This document shows positions 15,929 to 25,141 of a stretch of DNA of 64,000 nt, one piece after another. The notes below the pieces were generated by a model. That model was given only the letters and a program-made list of their open reading frames with translations, was not told the DNA's origin and searched no databases. The stretch is taken from positions 2,690,001 to 2,754,000 of the forward strand of contig NZ_CP162129.1 of NCBI RefSeq assembly GCF_040834005.1. The letters are read 5' to 3'. Each line of letters begins with the position of its first letter. Position 1 is the stretch's first letter. The stretch comes from Paenibacillus sp. PL2-23 (GTDB lineage: Bacteria; Bacillota; Bacilli; Paenibacillales; Paenibacillaceae). The position numbers and the translations under genes are program-made.

Positions 15929-16296
15929 GTGTACGGGGAATTCGAGGCGCAATAACAGTCGAGGCGAACGAAGGCAGGCTGATCGCCGACGCGACGCTGG
16001 CGATGACTGCCGATCTCATGAAGCAGAACGAGCTGGATCCCGCCGACATTTGCAGCGTGCTGATCACAGTGACGAACGACCTGGACGAGGCGTTCCCGGC
16101 ACAAGCCATTCGCCAGCTGCCAGGCTGGGAGTTGGTGCCGCTTATGTGCGCGCTGGAGGTGCCCGTCAAGGGGAGTCTGGAGAAGTGTATTCGTCTGATG
16201 GTGCTTGTCAATACGGACAAAACACAGCAGGAAATTCGCCATGTCTACCTGGGCGGCGCTCGCGTGCTTCGTCCGGATTTGTCGAAAGCTAACTGA
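15925..16296 (+). CDS. aroH: Chorismate mutase, AroH class
   Basis: Rearranges chorismate to prephenate for tyrosine and phenylalanine. The 123-residue trimeric AroH type starts VRGIRGAITVEANE and keeps the active-site arginine, the ICSVLITVTNDLDEAFPA stretch and the later arginine-containing IRHVYLGGARVLRPDL. It overlaps aroB by 4 nt. The trp promoter begins 5 bases after its stop codon. Confidence 0.95.
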   Translation: MSVRGIRGAITVEANEGRLIADATLAMTADLMKQNELDPADICSVLITVTNDLDEAFPAQAIRQLPGWELVPLMCALEVPVKGSLEKCIRLMVLVNTDKTQQEIRHVYLGGARVLRPDLSKAN

Positions 16297-16300
16297 ACGG

Positions 16301-16330
16301 TTGACGGAAGCGGACCGGGTGCATTATAGT
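16301..16330 (+). promoter_or_regulatory. Promoter of the trp operon
   Basis: TTGACG at 16301-16306, an 18-nt spacer and TATAGT at 16325-16330. Transcription should start near 16337, just before the TRAP target. Confidence 0.75.
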
Positions 16331-16336
16331 TAAAAT

Positions 16337-16567
16337 CAGAAGTGAGTTGAGCCAGAGTAGGTTTTTAGCTGAGATGAGATGAGATGAGTTTAGAGATGGC
16401 CCGCAGGGGACAAGGTTCTGTACGCGGTAAGCGCGCAATTTGACGAATGGCAGCAGGCTGTCCGTCGACTGTTGCTCTTTGCCGTATTAAAGTGAACATT
16501 GTCTTATGCTTGGCAGATCTATGCTATCATCAAATGAACAGCTCCTGCTGCGGCAGGAGCTTTTTTT
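16337..16567 (+). promoter_or_regulatory. trp operon leader with TRAP target and attenuator
   Basis: GAG or TAG triplets are seen at 16344, 16349, 16355, 16358, 16366, 16371, 16376, 16381, 16386 and 16391, mostly 2-3 nt apart, the hallmark of a TRAP site for the protein at 6933. Further down, CAGCAGGCTGT (16451-16461) can pair with ACAGCTCCTGCTG (16538-16550), which overlaps the left arm of the terminator at 16540-16561. This would be the antiterminator. Unlike in Bacillus subtilis, the TRAP site does not overlap that antiterminator and lies about 150 nt before the terminator. Confidence 0.8.
16540..16567 (+). terminator. trp attenuator terminator
   Basis: AGCTCCTGC (16540-16548) pairs with GCAGGAGCT (16553-16561) around TGCG, and seven T follow. 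It ends 48 nt before the trpE start. Confidence 0.9.
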
Positions 16568-16614
16568 CATGAAACTCCTGGCCGGTATGATAAAGAGATG
16601 GAGGTCGCATACGA

Positions 16615-18195
16615 ATGTCCAACGAATTGAACCAAGTTATTCAACTGGCTGGAACGTACAACCTGATCCCGATCGTTCGGTACGTCATGGCGGATACGGA
16701 GACGCCAATCCGGCTGTTTCAGCATTTTGCATCGGAGGAGCATGCCTTCCTGCTGGAAAGCGTGGAGGGGGGCGCGAAGTGGGCCCGCTATTCGTTCATC
16801 GGCACGGATCCCTTTATGAAGCTGTATGGCAAGCATGGCGAGTTGATTCTGGAGCATAATGGTGTAAAAACCTCGCTGCGCGAGAAGCCAATTGAGCTGC
16901 TGAAGGCGAAGCTTCGCGCTTTCCGCAGTCCTTCCAGCAGCGTGCTGCCTCCATTCACGGGCGGAGCGATCGGATTTTTTGGCTATGATCTGCTGCAATA
17001 TTACGAGAAGCTGCCCGCTCATCGCATAGATGACTTGAATATGAACGATATGCAATTTATGTTCTGCGACCAAGTCATCGTGTTCGACCATTTCAAGCAG
17101 CAGCTTCAGATAGTAGGCAATGTGCATATCGCCAGCGGCGCAACGGACAATGAAATTGCGGCTGCCTACGAGGAGACAGTCGCGAAGATCGAAGCGACGA
17201 TCGCTCGCCTGCAGCAGCCCGTACCGAGCCTGGCGTCTCCAACTGCCGCGGTGCCTGTCGATCCTGATCTTGGGGATGTGCAATCCAACTTGACCAAGGA
17301 ACAATTTATGGCGAACGTTGACAAGGCCAAACAATATATTCGCGCAGGGGATATCTTCCAGGTGGTGCTGTCCCAGCGCTTCAGCATTGAGACGGATATC
17401 GATCCGCTGCTTGTGTACCGGGTGCTGCGCACGATGAACCCGTCTCCCTATATGTATTATTTGAAGATGGGCGATGAGGTGATCGTCGGAACGTCACCCG
17501 AGGCGTTGGTCAAGGTCGCCAATGATCGTGTCGAGACGCGGCCGATCGCGGGAACAAGGCCAAGAGGCAAGACGCCGGAGGAGGATCATGCGCTGGAGCT
17601 GGATCTGCTGGCAGACGAGAAGGAGCGCGCCGAGCATCTGATGCTGGTGGATCTGGGACGCAACGATATCGGACGCGTATCGGAATTCGGTTCGGTTCGC
17701 TGCGATTCCTTCATGGAGATCGAACGATATTCCCATGTTATGCATATCGTGTCGAACGTATCGGGCAAGCTTCGCTCCGACAAGGACTTTTTCGACGCAT
17801 TTATTTCCTGCTTGCCGGCAGGAACGGTATCCGGGGCGCCTAAGCTGCGCGCCATGGAAATTATTGCGGAGCTGGAGAACGAAGCCAGAGGCGCCTACGC
17901 GGGCGCTATCGGCTATCTCGGCTTCGGCGGCTCCATGGATACCTGCATTACGATACGAACCATTATATTCAAGCATGGCAAGGCTTACGTACAGAGCGGA
18001 GCGGGCATTGTCTGGGACTCCGTGCCGGAGAACGAATATATGGAGACGGTGAACAAAGCCAAGGGCATGCTGAAGGCGATTCGAGCTGCGGAAGCCAGCT
18101 TCGGCAAGCCGGCTAAGGGCGAGCTGATCGCGGCTGCTGTCAACACGGATTATGAAGTGAAGACTTCCGGCGGAGGAGGGGCTGAGCTGGAATGA
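16615..18195 (+). CDS. trpE: Anthranilate synthase component I
   Basis: Makes anthranilate from chorismate together with the amidotransferase subunit TrpG, which is not in this operon, as in Bacillus where trpG sits in the folate operon. The 526-residue protein has the chorismate-binding C-terminal half with GTSPEALVKV, ETRPIAGTRPRG, LMLVDLGRNDIGRV and ISCLPAGTVSGAPKLRAM. The N-terminal part contains the tryptophan feedback region (FLLESVEGG). ATG at 16615 follows GATGGAGGT. Controlled by the TRAP leader. Confidence 0.97.
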   Translation: MSNELNQVIQLAGTYNLIPIVRYVMADTETPIRLFQHFASEEHAFLLESVEGGAKWARYSFIGTDPFMKLYGKHGELILEHNGVKTSLREKPIELLKAKLRAFRSPSSSVLPPFTGGAIGFFGYDLLQYYEKLPAHRIDDLNMNDMQFMFCDQVIVFDHFKQQLQIVGNVHIASGATDNEIAAAYEETVAKIEATIARLQQPVPSLASPTAAVPVDPDLGDVQSNLTKEQFMANVDKAKQYIRAGDIFQVVLSQRFSIETDIDPLLVYRVLRTMNPSPYMYYLKMGDEVIVGTSPEALVKVANDRVETRPIAGTRPRGKTPEEDHALELDLLADEKERAEHLMLVDLGRNDIGRVSEFGSVRCDSFMEIERYSHVMHIVSNVSGKLRSDKDFFDAFISCLPAGTVSGAPKLRAMEIIAELENEARGAYAGAIGYLGFGGSMDTCITIRTIIFKHGKAYVQSGAGIVWDSVPENEYMETVNKAKGMLKAIRAAEASFGKPAKGELIAAAVNTDYEVKTSGGGGAELE

Positions 18196-19235
18196 GCGAC
18201 ATCATTACGATGCAAGCGGCGTTAAACAAGGTCATAACAGGACAGCATCTGACGCGGGCGGAAGCGGGCGGCGTCATGAGCCTGATCATGAAGGGCGAAG
18301 CAACTGGCGCGCAGATCGGCGCGATCGCTGCCGCCCTGCGCATGAAGGGCGAAACAAAGGATGAAATCACGGGCTTCGCGGAGCTGATGAGAGAGCATGC
18401 CAGCCACGTCAGAACCGAGCAGGAGGGCTTGCTTGACACATGCGGCACGGGCGGATCAGGCATACACAAATTCAATATTTCCACAGCGTCCTCCATCATT
18501 GCCTCTGCGGCCGGCATTCGAGTCGCGAAGCATGGCAATCGGGCGATGTCGGGCAAATCGGGCAGCGCGGACGTGCTTGAAGCGCTTGGTGTAACGATCA
18601 CGCTTACGCCTGAGCAGGCAGCCTCCTGTCTGCAGGAGATTGGCATTTGCTTCATGTTCGCCCAGCTGTACCACCCTTCGATGAAGCACGCAGCGGGACC
18701 ACGCAGAGAGCTCGGCATCCGTACGATCTTCAATATGCTGGGGCCGCTTACGAATCCCGCTGGCGCAGACCGCCAGCTGCTGGGCCTGTACGACCGCTCC
18801 CGCACGGAGACGATAGCCGAGGTATTGAAGGATCTTGGGCTGAAGCGTGCAATGGTCGTCAGCAGCCATGACGGGCTGGATGAGATCAGCATCTCCGCCG
18901 CTACCCAAATCTCGGAATTAAAGGACGGAGCCGTCGTCACCTATTCCATTCAGCCGGAGGAGCTGGGTCTGTCGCGTTATCCCATCTCCGAGGTGCAGGG
19001 CGGCGAGCCTGCGGTGAACGCGGCACTGATTGAAGAGGTCTTCCGCGGAGAGCGTCAGGGCGCATATCGCGATATCGTGCTGGCTAACGCGGGGGCATGC
19101 ATATACTTGGGCGGTCTCGCGCCTACAATACAGGCTGGCGTTGCGCTTGCGGGAGACGTTGTAGACTCGGGACGCGCCAATCAGAAGCTCAAACAGCTTA
19201 TTCAGAAGACAGGAGAGTTGGCTCATGTTTCTTGA
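18192..19235 (+). CDS. trpD: Anthranilate phosphoribosyltransferase
   Basis: Second step of tryptophan synthesis: couples anthranilate to PRPP. The 347-residue protein shows the PRPP loop DTCGTGGSG, KHGNRAMSGKSGSADVLE and GPLTNPAGA. ATG overlaps the trpE stop (ATGA). The end overlaps trpC by 11 nt. Confidence 0.97.
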   Translation: MSDIITMQAALNKVITGQHLTRAEAGGVMSLIMKGEATGAQIGAIAAALRMKGETKDEITGFAELMREHASHVRTEQEGLLDTCGTGGSGIHKFNISTASSIIASAAGIRVAKHGNRAMSGKSGSADVLEALGVTITLTPEQAASCLQEIGICFMFAQLYHPSMKHAAGPRRELGIRTIFNMLGPLTNPAGADRQLLGLYDRSRTETIAEVLKDLGLKRAMVVSSHDGLDEISISAATQISELKDGAVVTYSIQPEELGLSRYPISEVQGGEPAVNAALIEEVFRGERQGAYRDIVLANAGACIYLGGLAPTIQAGVALAGDVVDSGRANQKLKQLIQKTGELAHVS

Positions 19236-20022
19236 TAAAATCGTAGCGACGAAACGAGCGGAGGTTGAGGCGCTCGCATCCAGGTTTCATCTATCTCAAT
19301 ATGAGGCGATGATTGAGGAGCTGCCTGCGACCAAGGGCTTCGAGGCCGCCTTGTCAGCGGATCGCCGGCATCGCGGCATGGGCTTGATTGCCGAGGTGAA
19401 GAAGGCATCGCCGTCCAAGGGCCTCATTCGTCCTGACTTCGAGCCGGTGGAGCTTGCTTCCGCGTATGAGGCTGCAGGCGCTGACTGCATCTCCGTGCTG
19501 ACGGATCGCGACTACTTTCAGGGCTCCAACGAATATTTGATGCGGGTTAGGGAGTCTGTGAAGGCGCCTCTGCTTCGTAAGGACTTTACCATCGATTACC
19601 GCCAAATCTACGAAGCTCGCATGATTGGCGCGGATGCGATTCTGCTTATTGCAGCCATTCTGACCAAAGCGCAAATGTCGGAATTCCATGATCTGGCCAA
19701 ATCCATTGGGTTGGATGTGCTTGTCGAGGTGCATGACGCGGCAGAGCTGGAGACGGTGCTCTCCATGGATAAGGCGACGCTCATAGGCATTAACAATCGC
19801 GATCTTCGTTCCTTCGCAACGGATCTGAAGACGACGGAGAAGCTGATCGGCATGATGCCGAAGCAGGTAACCGTCATTAGTGAAAGCGGCATAGCCGGCC
19901 GTGAGGATATGGCATACCTGCAATCCATCGGGGCTCACGGCGTGCTGATCGGAGAGCATTTCATGCGCCAGGAGCATGTGGGACATGCCATCCAAGACTT
20001 GATGGGCCCGGTGAAGCAATGA
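19225..20022 (+). CDS. trpC: Indole-3-glycerol phosphate synthase
   Basis: Closes the indole ring from carboxyphenylaminodeoxyribulose phosphate. The 265-residue TIM barrel contains the catalytic AEVKKASPSKG near residue 55, LLRKDFTID and GINNRDL. ATG at 19225 lies inside the end of trpD. Stop overlaps trpF. Confidence 0.97.
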   Translation: MFLDKIVATKRAEVEALASRFHLSQYEAMIEELPATKGFEAALSADRRHRGMGLIAEVKKASPSKGLIRPDFEPVELASAYEAAGADCISVLTDRDYFQGSNEYLMRVRESVKAPLLRKDFTIDYRQIYEARMIGADAILLIAAILTKAQMSEFHDLAKSIGLDVLVEVHDAAELETVLSMDKATLIGINNRDLRSFATDLKTTEKLIGMMPKQVTVISESGIAGREDMAYLQSIGAHGVLIGEHFMRQEHVGHAIQDLMGPVKQ

Positions 20023-20702
20023 GTACCCGAATCAAAATTTGCGGTCTCCGAGACACGGCTACAATAGCTAGCCTGGACGGACTGCCTATTCATGAGATTG
20101 GCTTCATATTGGCTCCAAGCAGAAGAAGAGTGGAGCTGTCAGTGCTGCCGGAGCTGCTTGATGCGGTTCGCCGCATTCGCGGTAGCAAAGGGGAGCCCCC
20201 GAGAACGGTTGGCGTGTTCGTGAATGAGAGCCTGGAGCAAATAGATAGCATTCTTAGCCAAGCGCCATTGGATGTGGTGCAGCTGCATGGAGAGGAGTCT
20301 CCGGACTATTGCCGGCAGCTCAAGGAGAAGCACCCTGCGGTCAAGCGGTGGCGGGTGTTCTCTATTCGCGGCGGGGATGGCTCAGCGGCGGATACGCTGC
20401 TCCAGCAAGCGCGCGAGCGTCTCGTTCCTTATGGCGATTCAGCAGACGCTTTCCTCATTGACGCGCCCGGCGGGGGCACGGGGCACACCTTTCACTGGCC
20501 GGCTATTGTCGCTTATAAGACGGCGGCGGCCGAGCTGGGCCTTCCGCTGTATGTGGCCGGCGGGTTGAACCCCGATAACGTGGGAGAGCTGCTTCAGGGC
20601 TACGCCCCGGACGGCATAGACGTCTCCAGCGGTGTGGAGACGGAGGGACGCAAGGATATCGACAAAATCAGATTATTTGTTAGAAGGGTGATGGAAGCAT
20701 GA
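20019..20702 (+). CDS. trpF: Phosphoribosylanthranilate isomerase
   Basis: Third step of tryptophan synthesis. The 227-residue TIM barrel begins RIKICGL with the catalytic cysteine, and ends with [12 protein letters not shown] and [13 protein letters not shown] overlaps the trpC stop, and its stop overlaps trpB (ATGA). Confidence 0.96.
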   Translation: MSTRIKICGLRDTATIASLDGLPIHEIGFILAPSRRRVELSVLPELLDAVRRIRGSKGEPPRTVGVFVNESLEQIDSILSQAPLDVVQLHGEESPDYCRQLKEKHPAVKRWRVFSIRGGDGSAADTLLQQARERLVPYGDSADAFLIDAPGGGTGHTFHWPAIVAYKTAAAELGLPLYVAGGLNPDNVGELLQGYAPDGIDVSSGVETEGRKDIDKIRLFVRRVMEA

Positions 20703-21904
20703 TTCAAGTACCGGACGCAAGCGGTAGATTTGGCAAATTCGGCGGTCGATATGTGCCGGAGACACTGATGAACGCGCTGCTAGAGCTGGAAGAGGCTTAT
20801 GTACATTATTCGAAGGATCCCGATTTCCAGGCAGAGGTGAAGGAGCTTCTGCACAAATATTCCGGCAGGCCTACCTCGTTGTATTATGCGAAACGTCTGA
20901 GCGAGCAGCTTGGCGGAGCCAAAATTTACCTCAAGCGCGAGGACCTGAACCATACTGGCGCTCACAAAATCAATAACACAATCGGACAGGGCGTCCTTGC
21001 AAAACGTATGGGCAAAACAAAAATTATCGCAGAAACGGGAGCGGGCCAGCACGGCGTCGCGTCTGCGACGATTGCGGCATTGCTTGGTCTGGAATGCAAG
21101 GTGTTTATGGGCGAGGAGGACATGAAGCGCCAGCAGCTCAATGTGTTCCGTATGAACCTGCTGGGCTCCGAGGTCGTTCCTGTTACATCCGGCACGCGTA
21201 CCTTGAAGGACGCCTGCAATGAAACGCTTCGTTATTGGGTGAGCCATGTCAACGATACGTATTACATTCTGGGCTCCGTAACAGGCCCGCATCCCTATCC
21301 CATGATGGTAAGGGATTTCCAGCGTATTATCGGAGACGAAGCACGGGACCAGATTCTGAAGGAGGAAGGCCGACTTCCGGATTATGTGGTCGCGGCTGTA
21401 GGCGGCGGCAGCAATGCGATGGGCATCTTCTATCCCTTCGTGCAGGATGACGGCGTGAAGCTGCTCGGCGTCGAGGCGGCGGGCAGAGGCGTCGATACGG
21501 ATGAGCATGCCGCAACGATGACCAAAGGACGTCACGGCGTATTCCAGGGCTCCCTTAGCTACGTGCTGCAGGATCAGCATGGACAGGTGCTTCCGGCGCA
21601 CTCCATTTCCGCAGGACTGGATTATCCCGGCATCGGGCCTGAGCATTCCTATCTGAAGGATTCCGGCCGCGCGGATTATGTGCCGATTACAGATGCCGAG
21701 GCGCTGGAGGCGCTGCAGCTGCTGTCTCGCACAGAGGGAATCATACCGGCGCTGGAGTCTGCGCACGCCATTGCACAGACGGTCAAGCTGGCCCCAACCT
21801 TGTCAAAGGATGAGATTGTTGTGGTAAGCCTCTCCGGTCGCGGAGACAAGGATGTAGAAGCCATTATGGGCTACCTGGGAGGTCAGAGCCATGAATCTCA
21901 TTGA
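20699..21904 (+). CDS. trpB: Tryptophan synthase beta chain
   Basis: PLP enzyme that joins indole and serine, 401 residues. The PLP lysine is K90 in [10 protein letters not shown], and the phosphate-binding GGGSNA loop is visible. The 3' end overlaps trpA by 14 nt, which supports balanced production of the alpha2-beta2 complex. Confidence 0.98.
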   Translation: MIQVPDASGRFGKFGGRYVPETLMNALLELEEAYVHYSKDPDFQAEVKELLHKYSGRPTSLYYAKRLSEQLGGAKIYLKREDLNHTGAHKINNTIGQGVLAKRMGKTKIIAETGAGQHGVASATIAALLGLECKVFMGEEDMKRQQLNVFRMNLLGSEVVPVTSGTRTLKDACNETLRYWVSHVNDTYYILGSVTGPHPYPMMVRDFQRIIGDEARDQILKEEGRLPDYVVAAVGGGSNAMGIFYPFVQDDGVKLLGVEAAGRGVDTDEHAATMTKGRHGVFQGSLSYVLQDQHGQVLPAHSISAGLDYPGIGPEHSYLKDSGRADYVPITDAEALEALQLLSRTEGIIPALESAHAIAQTVKLAPTLSKDEIVVVSLSGRGDKDVEAIMGYLGGQSHESH

Positions 21905-22697
21905 TCAAGCATTTGCCAGACTGAAGAAGGAAGGGCGGACTGCACTCATTCCATTCGTAACGGTCGGCGATCCCGACTTCGAAACGTCGCTTGCTATTAT
22001 TAAAGGTCTGGAGCAAGCCGGAGCCGACATGATTGAGCTGGGTGTGCCATATTCCGATCCGCTTGCGGACGGACCCGTCATTCAGAGAGCGTCTGACCGG
22101 GCGCTGCGGAGCAGCATAACGCTGACGGACTGCATTCATATGGCAGAGCGCGCGCGTGCAGAAGGCGTGCAAATTCCGCTTATTCTTTTCACTTATTTTA
22201 ATCCCGTGCTGCAGTTTGGTCTGGAGTCGTTTTTCGAGCTGGTAGCTAGCAAAGGCATCAGCGGACTGATCATTCCCGATCTGCCCATCGAAGAGGATGA
22301 GGAGGTTCGCGCGATGGCGGAGGCGGCTGACATTCATCTTATTCCGCTTGTTGCTCCAACGTCCAGGGACCGGGTTACAAGAATTTCCCAAAGGGCTCGC
22401 GGCTTTGTCTACTGCGTTTCCTCGCTTGGCGTAACCGGCGTCCGCGCGGACTTCCATTCGGATATCGACCAATTTCTGGCCACCGTTCGGGAAGCGACTG
22501 ATTTGCCAATCGGGATCGGGTTCGGCATCTCCAGCCGCGAGCAGGTGGCGCGTTTCGAGGGGGTATGCGACGCGGTTATCGTAGGCAGCGCCATCGTCCG
22601 CAAGATTGAAGAGGCCGTGCCGATGCTGGAGCAGGCCGCAACGCGGGAGCAGGGTCTGGCGTCGATTAGAGAGTTCGTCTCTTCGTTAAAGGGGTAA
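21891..22697 (+). CDS. trpA: Tryptophan synthase alpha chain
   Basis: Cleaves indole-3-glycerol phosphate to indole, which is channelled to TrpB. The 268-residue TIM barrel has the catalytic acids E49 and D60 in [16 protein letters not shown], the same positions as in the classical enzyme. It ends the trp operon, which has a terminator 38 nt after its stop. Confidence 0.97.
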   Translation: MNLIDQAFARLKKEGRTALIPFVTVGDPDFETSLAIIKGLEQAGADMIELGVPYSDPLADGPVIQRASDRALRSSITLTDCIHMAERARAEGVQIPLILFTYFNPVLQFGLESFFELVASKGISGLIIPDLPIEEDEEVRAMAEAADIHLIPLVAPTSRDRVTRISQRARGFVYCVSSLGVTGVRADFHSDIDQFLATVREATDLPIGIGFGISSREQVARFEGVCDAVIVGSAIVRKIEEAVPMLEQAATREQGLASIREFVSSLKG

Positions 22698-22734
22698 CTG
22701 CTGCCAGCGGCTCAGGACAATTGATAAGCAATGG

Positions 22735-22763
22735 AGACCTTTCCAATTGGAAGGGTCTTTTTT
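22735..22763 (+). terminator. Terminator of the trp operon
   Basis: A 10-bp stem with one G-T pair (22735-22744 with 22749-22758) and loop AATT is followed by six T. Confidence 0.9.
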
Positions 22764-22858
22764 GCCTCTTGGTGAACAACCTCTTTCAAAGCGGTACCAG
22801 ATATGAGACAATGGAGTGCAGTACTGTTACACTTCAATACATAGAAGAGGTGAAGGGC

Positions 22859-23950
22859 ATGCAGCCTAAAGCAAACATCGTGCATTTACCCGTCTACCAG
22901 CCAGGCAAACCGGTGGAAGACGTGAAGCGTGAGCTCGGACTCTCGGAAGTCATCAAGATGGCATCCAATGAAAATCCTTATGGCTTCTCGGAAAGCGCCA
23001 AATCGGCGATTATCGAGGAGCTGTCCAATACGCATATTTATCCTGACGGCGCCAGCGTGCAGCTCACGGCAAAGCTGGCGGACAAGCTGGGTGTGGCAAC
23101 AAATGCAATCATATTCGGCTCCGGCTCAAGCGACATTATTCTAATGGCTGCCAGAGCGTTCCTCGCGCCAGGGGACGAGACGATCATGGCGGATGAGACA
23201 TTCTCGCAATACAAGCATAATGCCGAGATTGAGAACGCTCGTATTATCGAAGTGCCTCTGAAGCAAGGCAAACATGATTTGCCGGCCATGCTGGCGAAGG
23301 TCACAAGCGCCACCAAAATTGTGTGGATCTGCAATCCTAACAATCCGACAGGCACTATTGTTTCCAATGAGGAGCTGCTGGCGTTTATGGACGCTGTGCC
23401 TGACCATGTGCTGGTTATTCTCGATGAGGCATACGGCGAATATGTGAAGGACCCCGCTTACAGCGACGGTGTGCGCCTCCTTGGCTCGTACCGCAACTTG
23501 CTGGTGCTGCGCACCTTCTCCAAAATTTATGGTCTTGCTTCCTTTCGTATCGGCTACGGTGTTGGCCATCCCGACGTTGTTCGGTTCATTAATCAGGTTC
23601 GCGAGCCGTTTAATACGACGAGAGCAGCGCAAGCGGCGGCGCGCGCCTCGTTATCCGACGACGCGTTTGTGGCAAGCTGCAGCCAGGCGAACTACGAGGG
23701 CATACAATATTTGACTGCTCAATTCCAGCGGCTGGGATTAGCCTATTTCGAATCCCATGGCAATTTTGTAATGGTAGACGTGCGGCGGCCGTCCGGCGAA
23801 GTCTTCACAGGGCTATTGCGCAGAGGCGTAATTATTCGTGCCAACTGGACCCATTATCCGACCTATATCCGTGTGTCGGTGGGCACTCCTGAGCAGAATG
23901 AAGCCTTTGTAGCAGCGCTGGAGCAAGTTCTGCAGGAAGTGACGGTGTAA
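22859..23950 (+). CDS. hisC: Histidinol-phosphate aminotransferase
   Basis: PLP aminotransferase of histidine synthesis which, in Bacillus, also serves phenylalanine and tyrosine synthesis; the placement between trpA and tyrA supports that double role. With ATG 22859 the protein has 363 residues; upstream in-frame ATGs would add residues with no family match. SNENPYG, NPNNPTG and the PLP lysine region FSKIYGLASFRIGY are visible. GAGGTG precedes the start. Confidence 0.95.
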   Translation: MQPKANIVHLPVYQPGKPVEDVKRELGLSEVIKMASNENPYGFSESAKSAIIEELSNTHIYPDGASVQLTAKLADKLGVATNAIIFGSGSSDIILMAARAFLAPGDETIMADETFSQYKHNAEIENARIIEVPLKQGKHDLPAMLAKVTSATKIVWICNPNNPTGTIVSNEELLAFMDAVPDHVLVILDEAYGEYVKDPAYSDGVRLLGSYRNLLVLRTFSKIYGLASFRIGYGVGHPDVVRFINQVREPFNTTRAAQAAARASLSDDAFVASCSQANYEGIQYLTAQFQRLGLAYFESHGNFVMVDVRRPSGEVFTGLLRRGVIIRANWTHYPTYIRVSVGTPEQNEAFVAALEQVLQEVTV

Positions 23951-23960
23951 ATACGAAACA

Positions 23961-25052
23961 ATGACGAATGTAGCGATATTTGGGGTCGGACTCATTGGAG
24001 GCTCTATTGCGTTATGCCTGAAGGGCAAGCCAGGCATACAAGTAGTGGGCTTCTCCAATCGGGAAAGCTCCGTTCAGAAGTATATCCAGCGCGGCGTTGT
24101 CGATACTGGCACAACGTCGATTCAAGAAGCGGCGGAGAGCGCTGACTTCATCTTCCTGTGCGTTCCTGTAGGCAATCTTCAGGAATATTTGGAGAAGCTC
24201 AGCGCGTGCAAGCTGAAGAAAGGCTGTATTATTACCGACGTAGGCAGCACCAAGTCGTCTGTCGCCCATTATGCACGTTCTATTGACCTGGGGGAGGCCG
24301 TATTTATTGGCGGCCATCCTATGGCGGGCTCGGAGCGCACGGGCGTGGAGGCGGCATCCTATCATTTGCTGGAGAACGCCTTTTACGTGCTAACCCCGGA
24401 TGAGTCGACTCCTCCGGAGGCCATCGACCGTTTGACGGAGCTGCTCTCTCATACAAGAGCGAATATCGTGAAGGTGGATTCGGATTCGCATGATGATATT
24501 GTTGGTGCGATCAGCCATCTCCCGCATATCATCGCCGTGGCGCTTGTGAATCAAATTCGGGGCTATAATGAGAGAGATGGGCTGTATGAATCGCTTGCAG
24601 CAGGCGGGTTCCGCGACATTACACGGATCGCCTCCGGCGACCCTCCGCTTTGGAGGGATATTCTGCTGGATAATCGCCAGGTGCTGCTGAGGCTGCTTCG
24701 TGATTGGAGAAGCGGCATGGACGCATTCGCCAATATGCTGGAGCTTCAGGATGCGGCTGGCATTGAGGAAGCGTTCCGCAGCGCAGGCGAGTTCCGCAGC
24801 CGCATGCCGGAGCGAAGGAAAGGCATGATTCATTCCGTATTCGATTGTTATGTAGACGTACCGGATCATCCCGGCATCATTGGGCGTATCGCCAGCTTAT
24901 TAGGCAACAACCGAATTAATCTCAGCAATATTCAGATCATTGAGAGCAGAGAGGATCTGCCTGGCGTGCTCCGGCTGTCGTTCCGCAGCCAGGAATATTT
25001 GGATCAAGCCATTGCTCTGCTGGAGGAAAGCGGCTATTCTGTTCATCCGTAA
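23961..25052 (+). CDS. tyrA: Prephenate dehydrogenase with C-terminal ACT domain
   Basis: Oxidises prephenate to 4-hydroxyphenylpyruvate for tyrosine. The 363-residue protein begins with the Rossmann loop GVGLIGGS, contains the catalytic GGHPMAGSERTG segment, and ends with an ACT domain (VDVPDHPGIIGRIASLLG), which probably senses tyrosine. Its stop codon lies in a 12-bp hairpin. In Bacillus, the EPSP synthase gene follows tyrA; here it is absent. Confidence 0.96.
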   Translation: MTNVAIFGVGLIGGSIALCLKGKPGIQVVGFSNRESSVQKYIQRGVVDTGTTSIQEAAESADFIFLCVPVGNLQEYLEKLSACKLKKGCIITDVGSTKSSVAHYARSIDLGEAVFIGGHPMAGSERTGVEAASYHLLENAFYVLTPDESTPPEAIDRLTELLSHTRANIVKVDSDSHDDIVGAISHLPHIIAVALVNQIRGYNERDGLYESLAAGGFRDITRIASGDPPLWRDILLDNRQVLLRLLRDWRSGMDAFANMLELQDAAGIEEAFRSAGEFRSRMPERRKGMIHSVFDCYVDVPDHPGIIGRIASLLGNNRINLSNIQIIESREDLPGVLRLSFRSQEYLDQAIALLEESGYSVHP

Positions 25053-25062
25053 CAGAATAGCC
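25032..25062 (+). terminator. Perfect 12-bp hairpin across the tyrA stop codon
   Basis: GGCTATTCTGTT (25032-25043) pairs with AACAGAATAGCC (25051-25062). The following sequence is only moderately T-rich (GTTTTCATTTTC), so it may be a weak terminator or an mRNA end-stabilising hairpin. Confidence 0.5.
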
Positions 25063-25063
25063 C

Positions 25064-25108
25064 CGATAACGTTTTCATTTTCCCGCAAAGAAAATGAAAA
25101 CGCTTATT
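25064..25108 (+). promoter_or_regulatory. 13-bp palindrome with two catabolite-control (cre)-like boxes
   Basis: CGTTTTCATTTTC (25070-25082) is the exact reverse complement of GAAAATGAAAACG (25090-25102). CGATAACGTTTTCA at 25064-25077 (minus strand TGAAAACGTTATCG) differs from the CcpA site pattern TGNAANCGNWNNCA in one position, and TGAAAACGCTTATT (25095-25108) in two. The second box overlaps the -35 of the adjacent promoter. Binding by CcpA or another LacI-type regulator is an inference. Confidence 0.4.
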
Positions 25109-25135
25109 GACAGATTGGAAGCGTATACATATAAT
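25107..25135 (+). promoter_or_regulatory. Perfect consensus sigma-A promoter
   Basis: TTGACA at 25107-25112, a 17-nt spacer and TATAAT at 25130-25135, with no deviation from consensus. It points at the 80-nt transcript ending at 25223. Confidence 0.85.
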
Positions 25136-25141
25136 AAAGGT

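Noticed and set aside
22779..22812. Promoter before hisC
   Set aside because: Best pair is TTTCAA-17-GACAAT, matching consensus at only three and four positions. Not better than chance in this composition.
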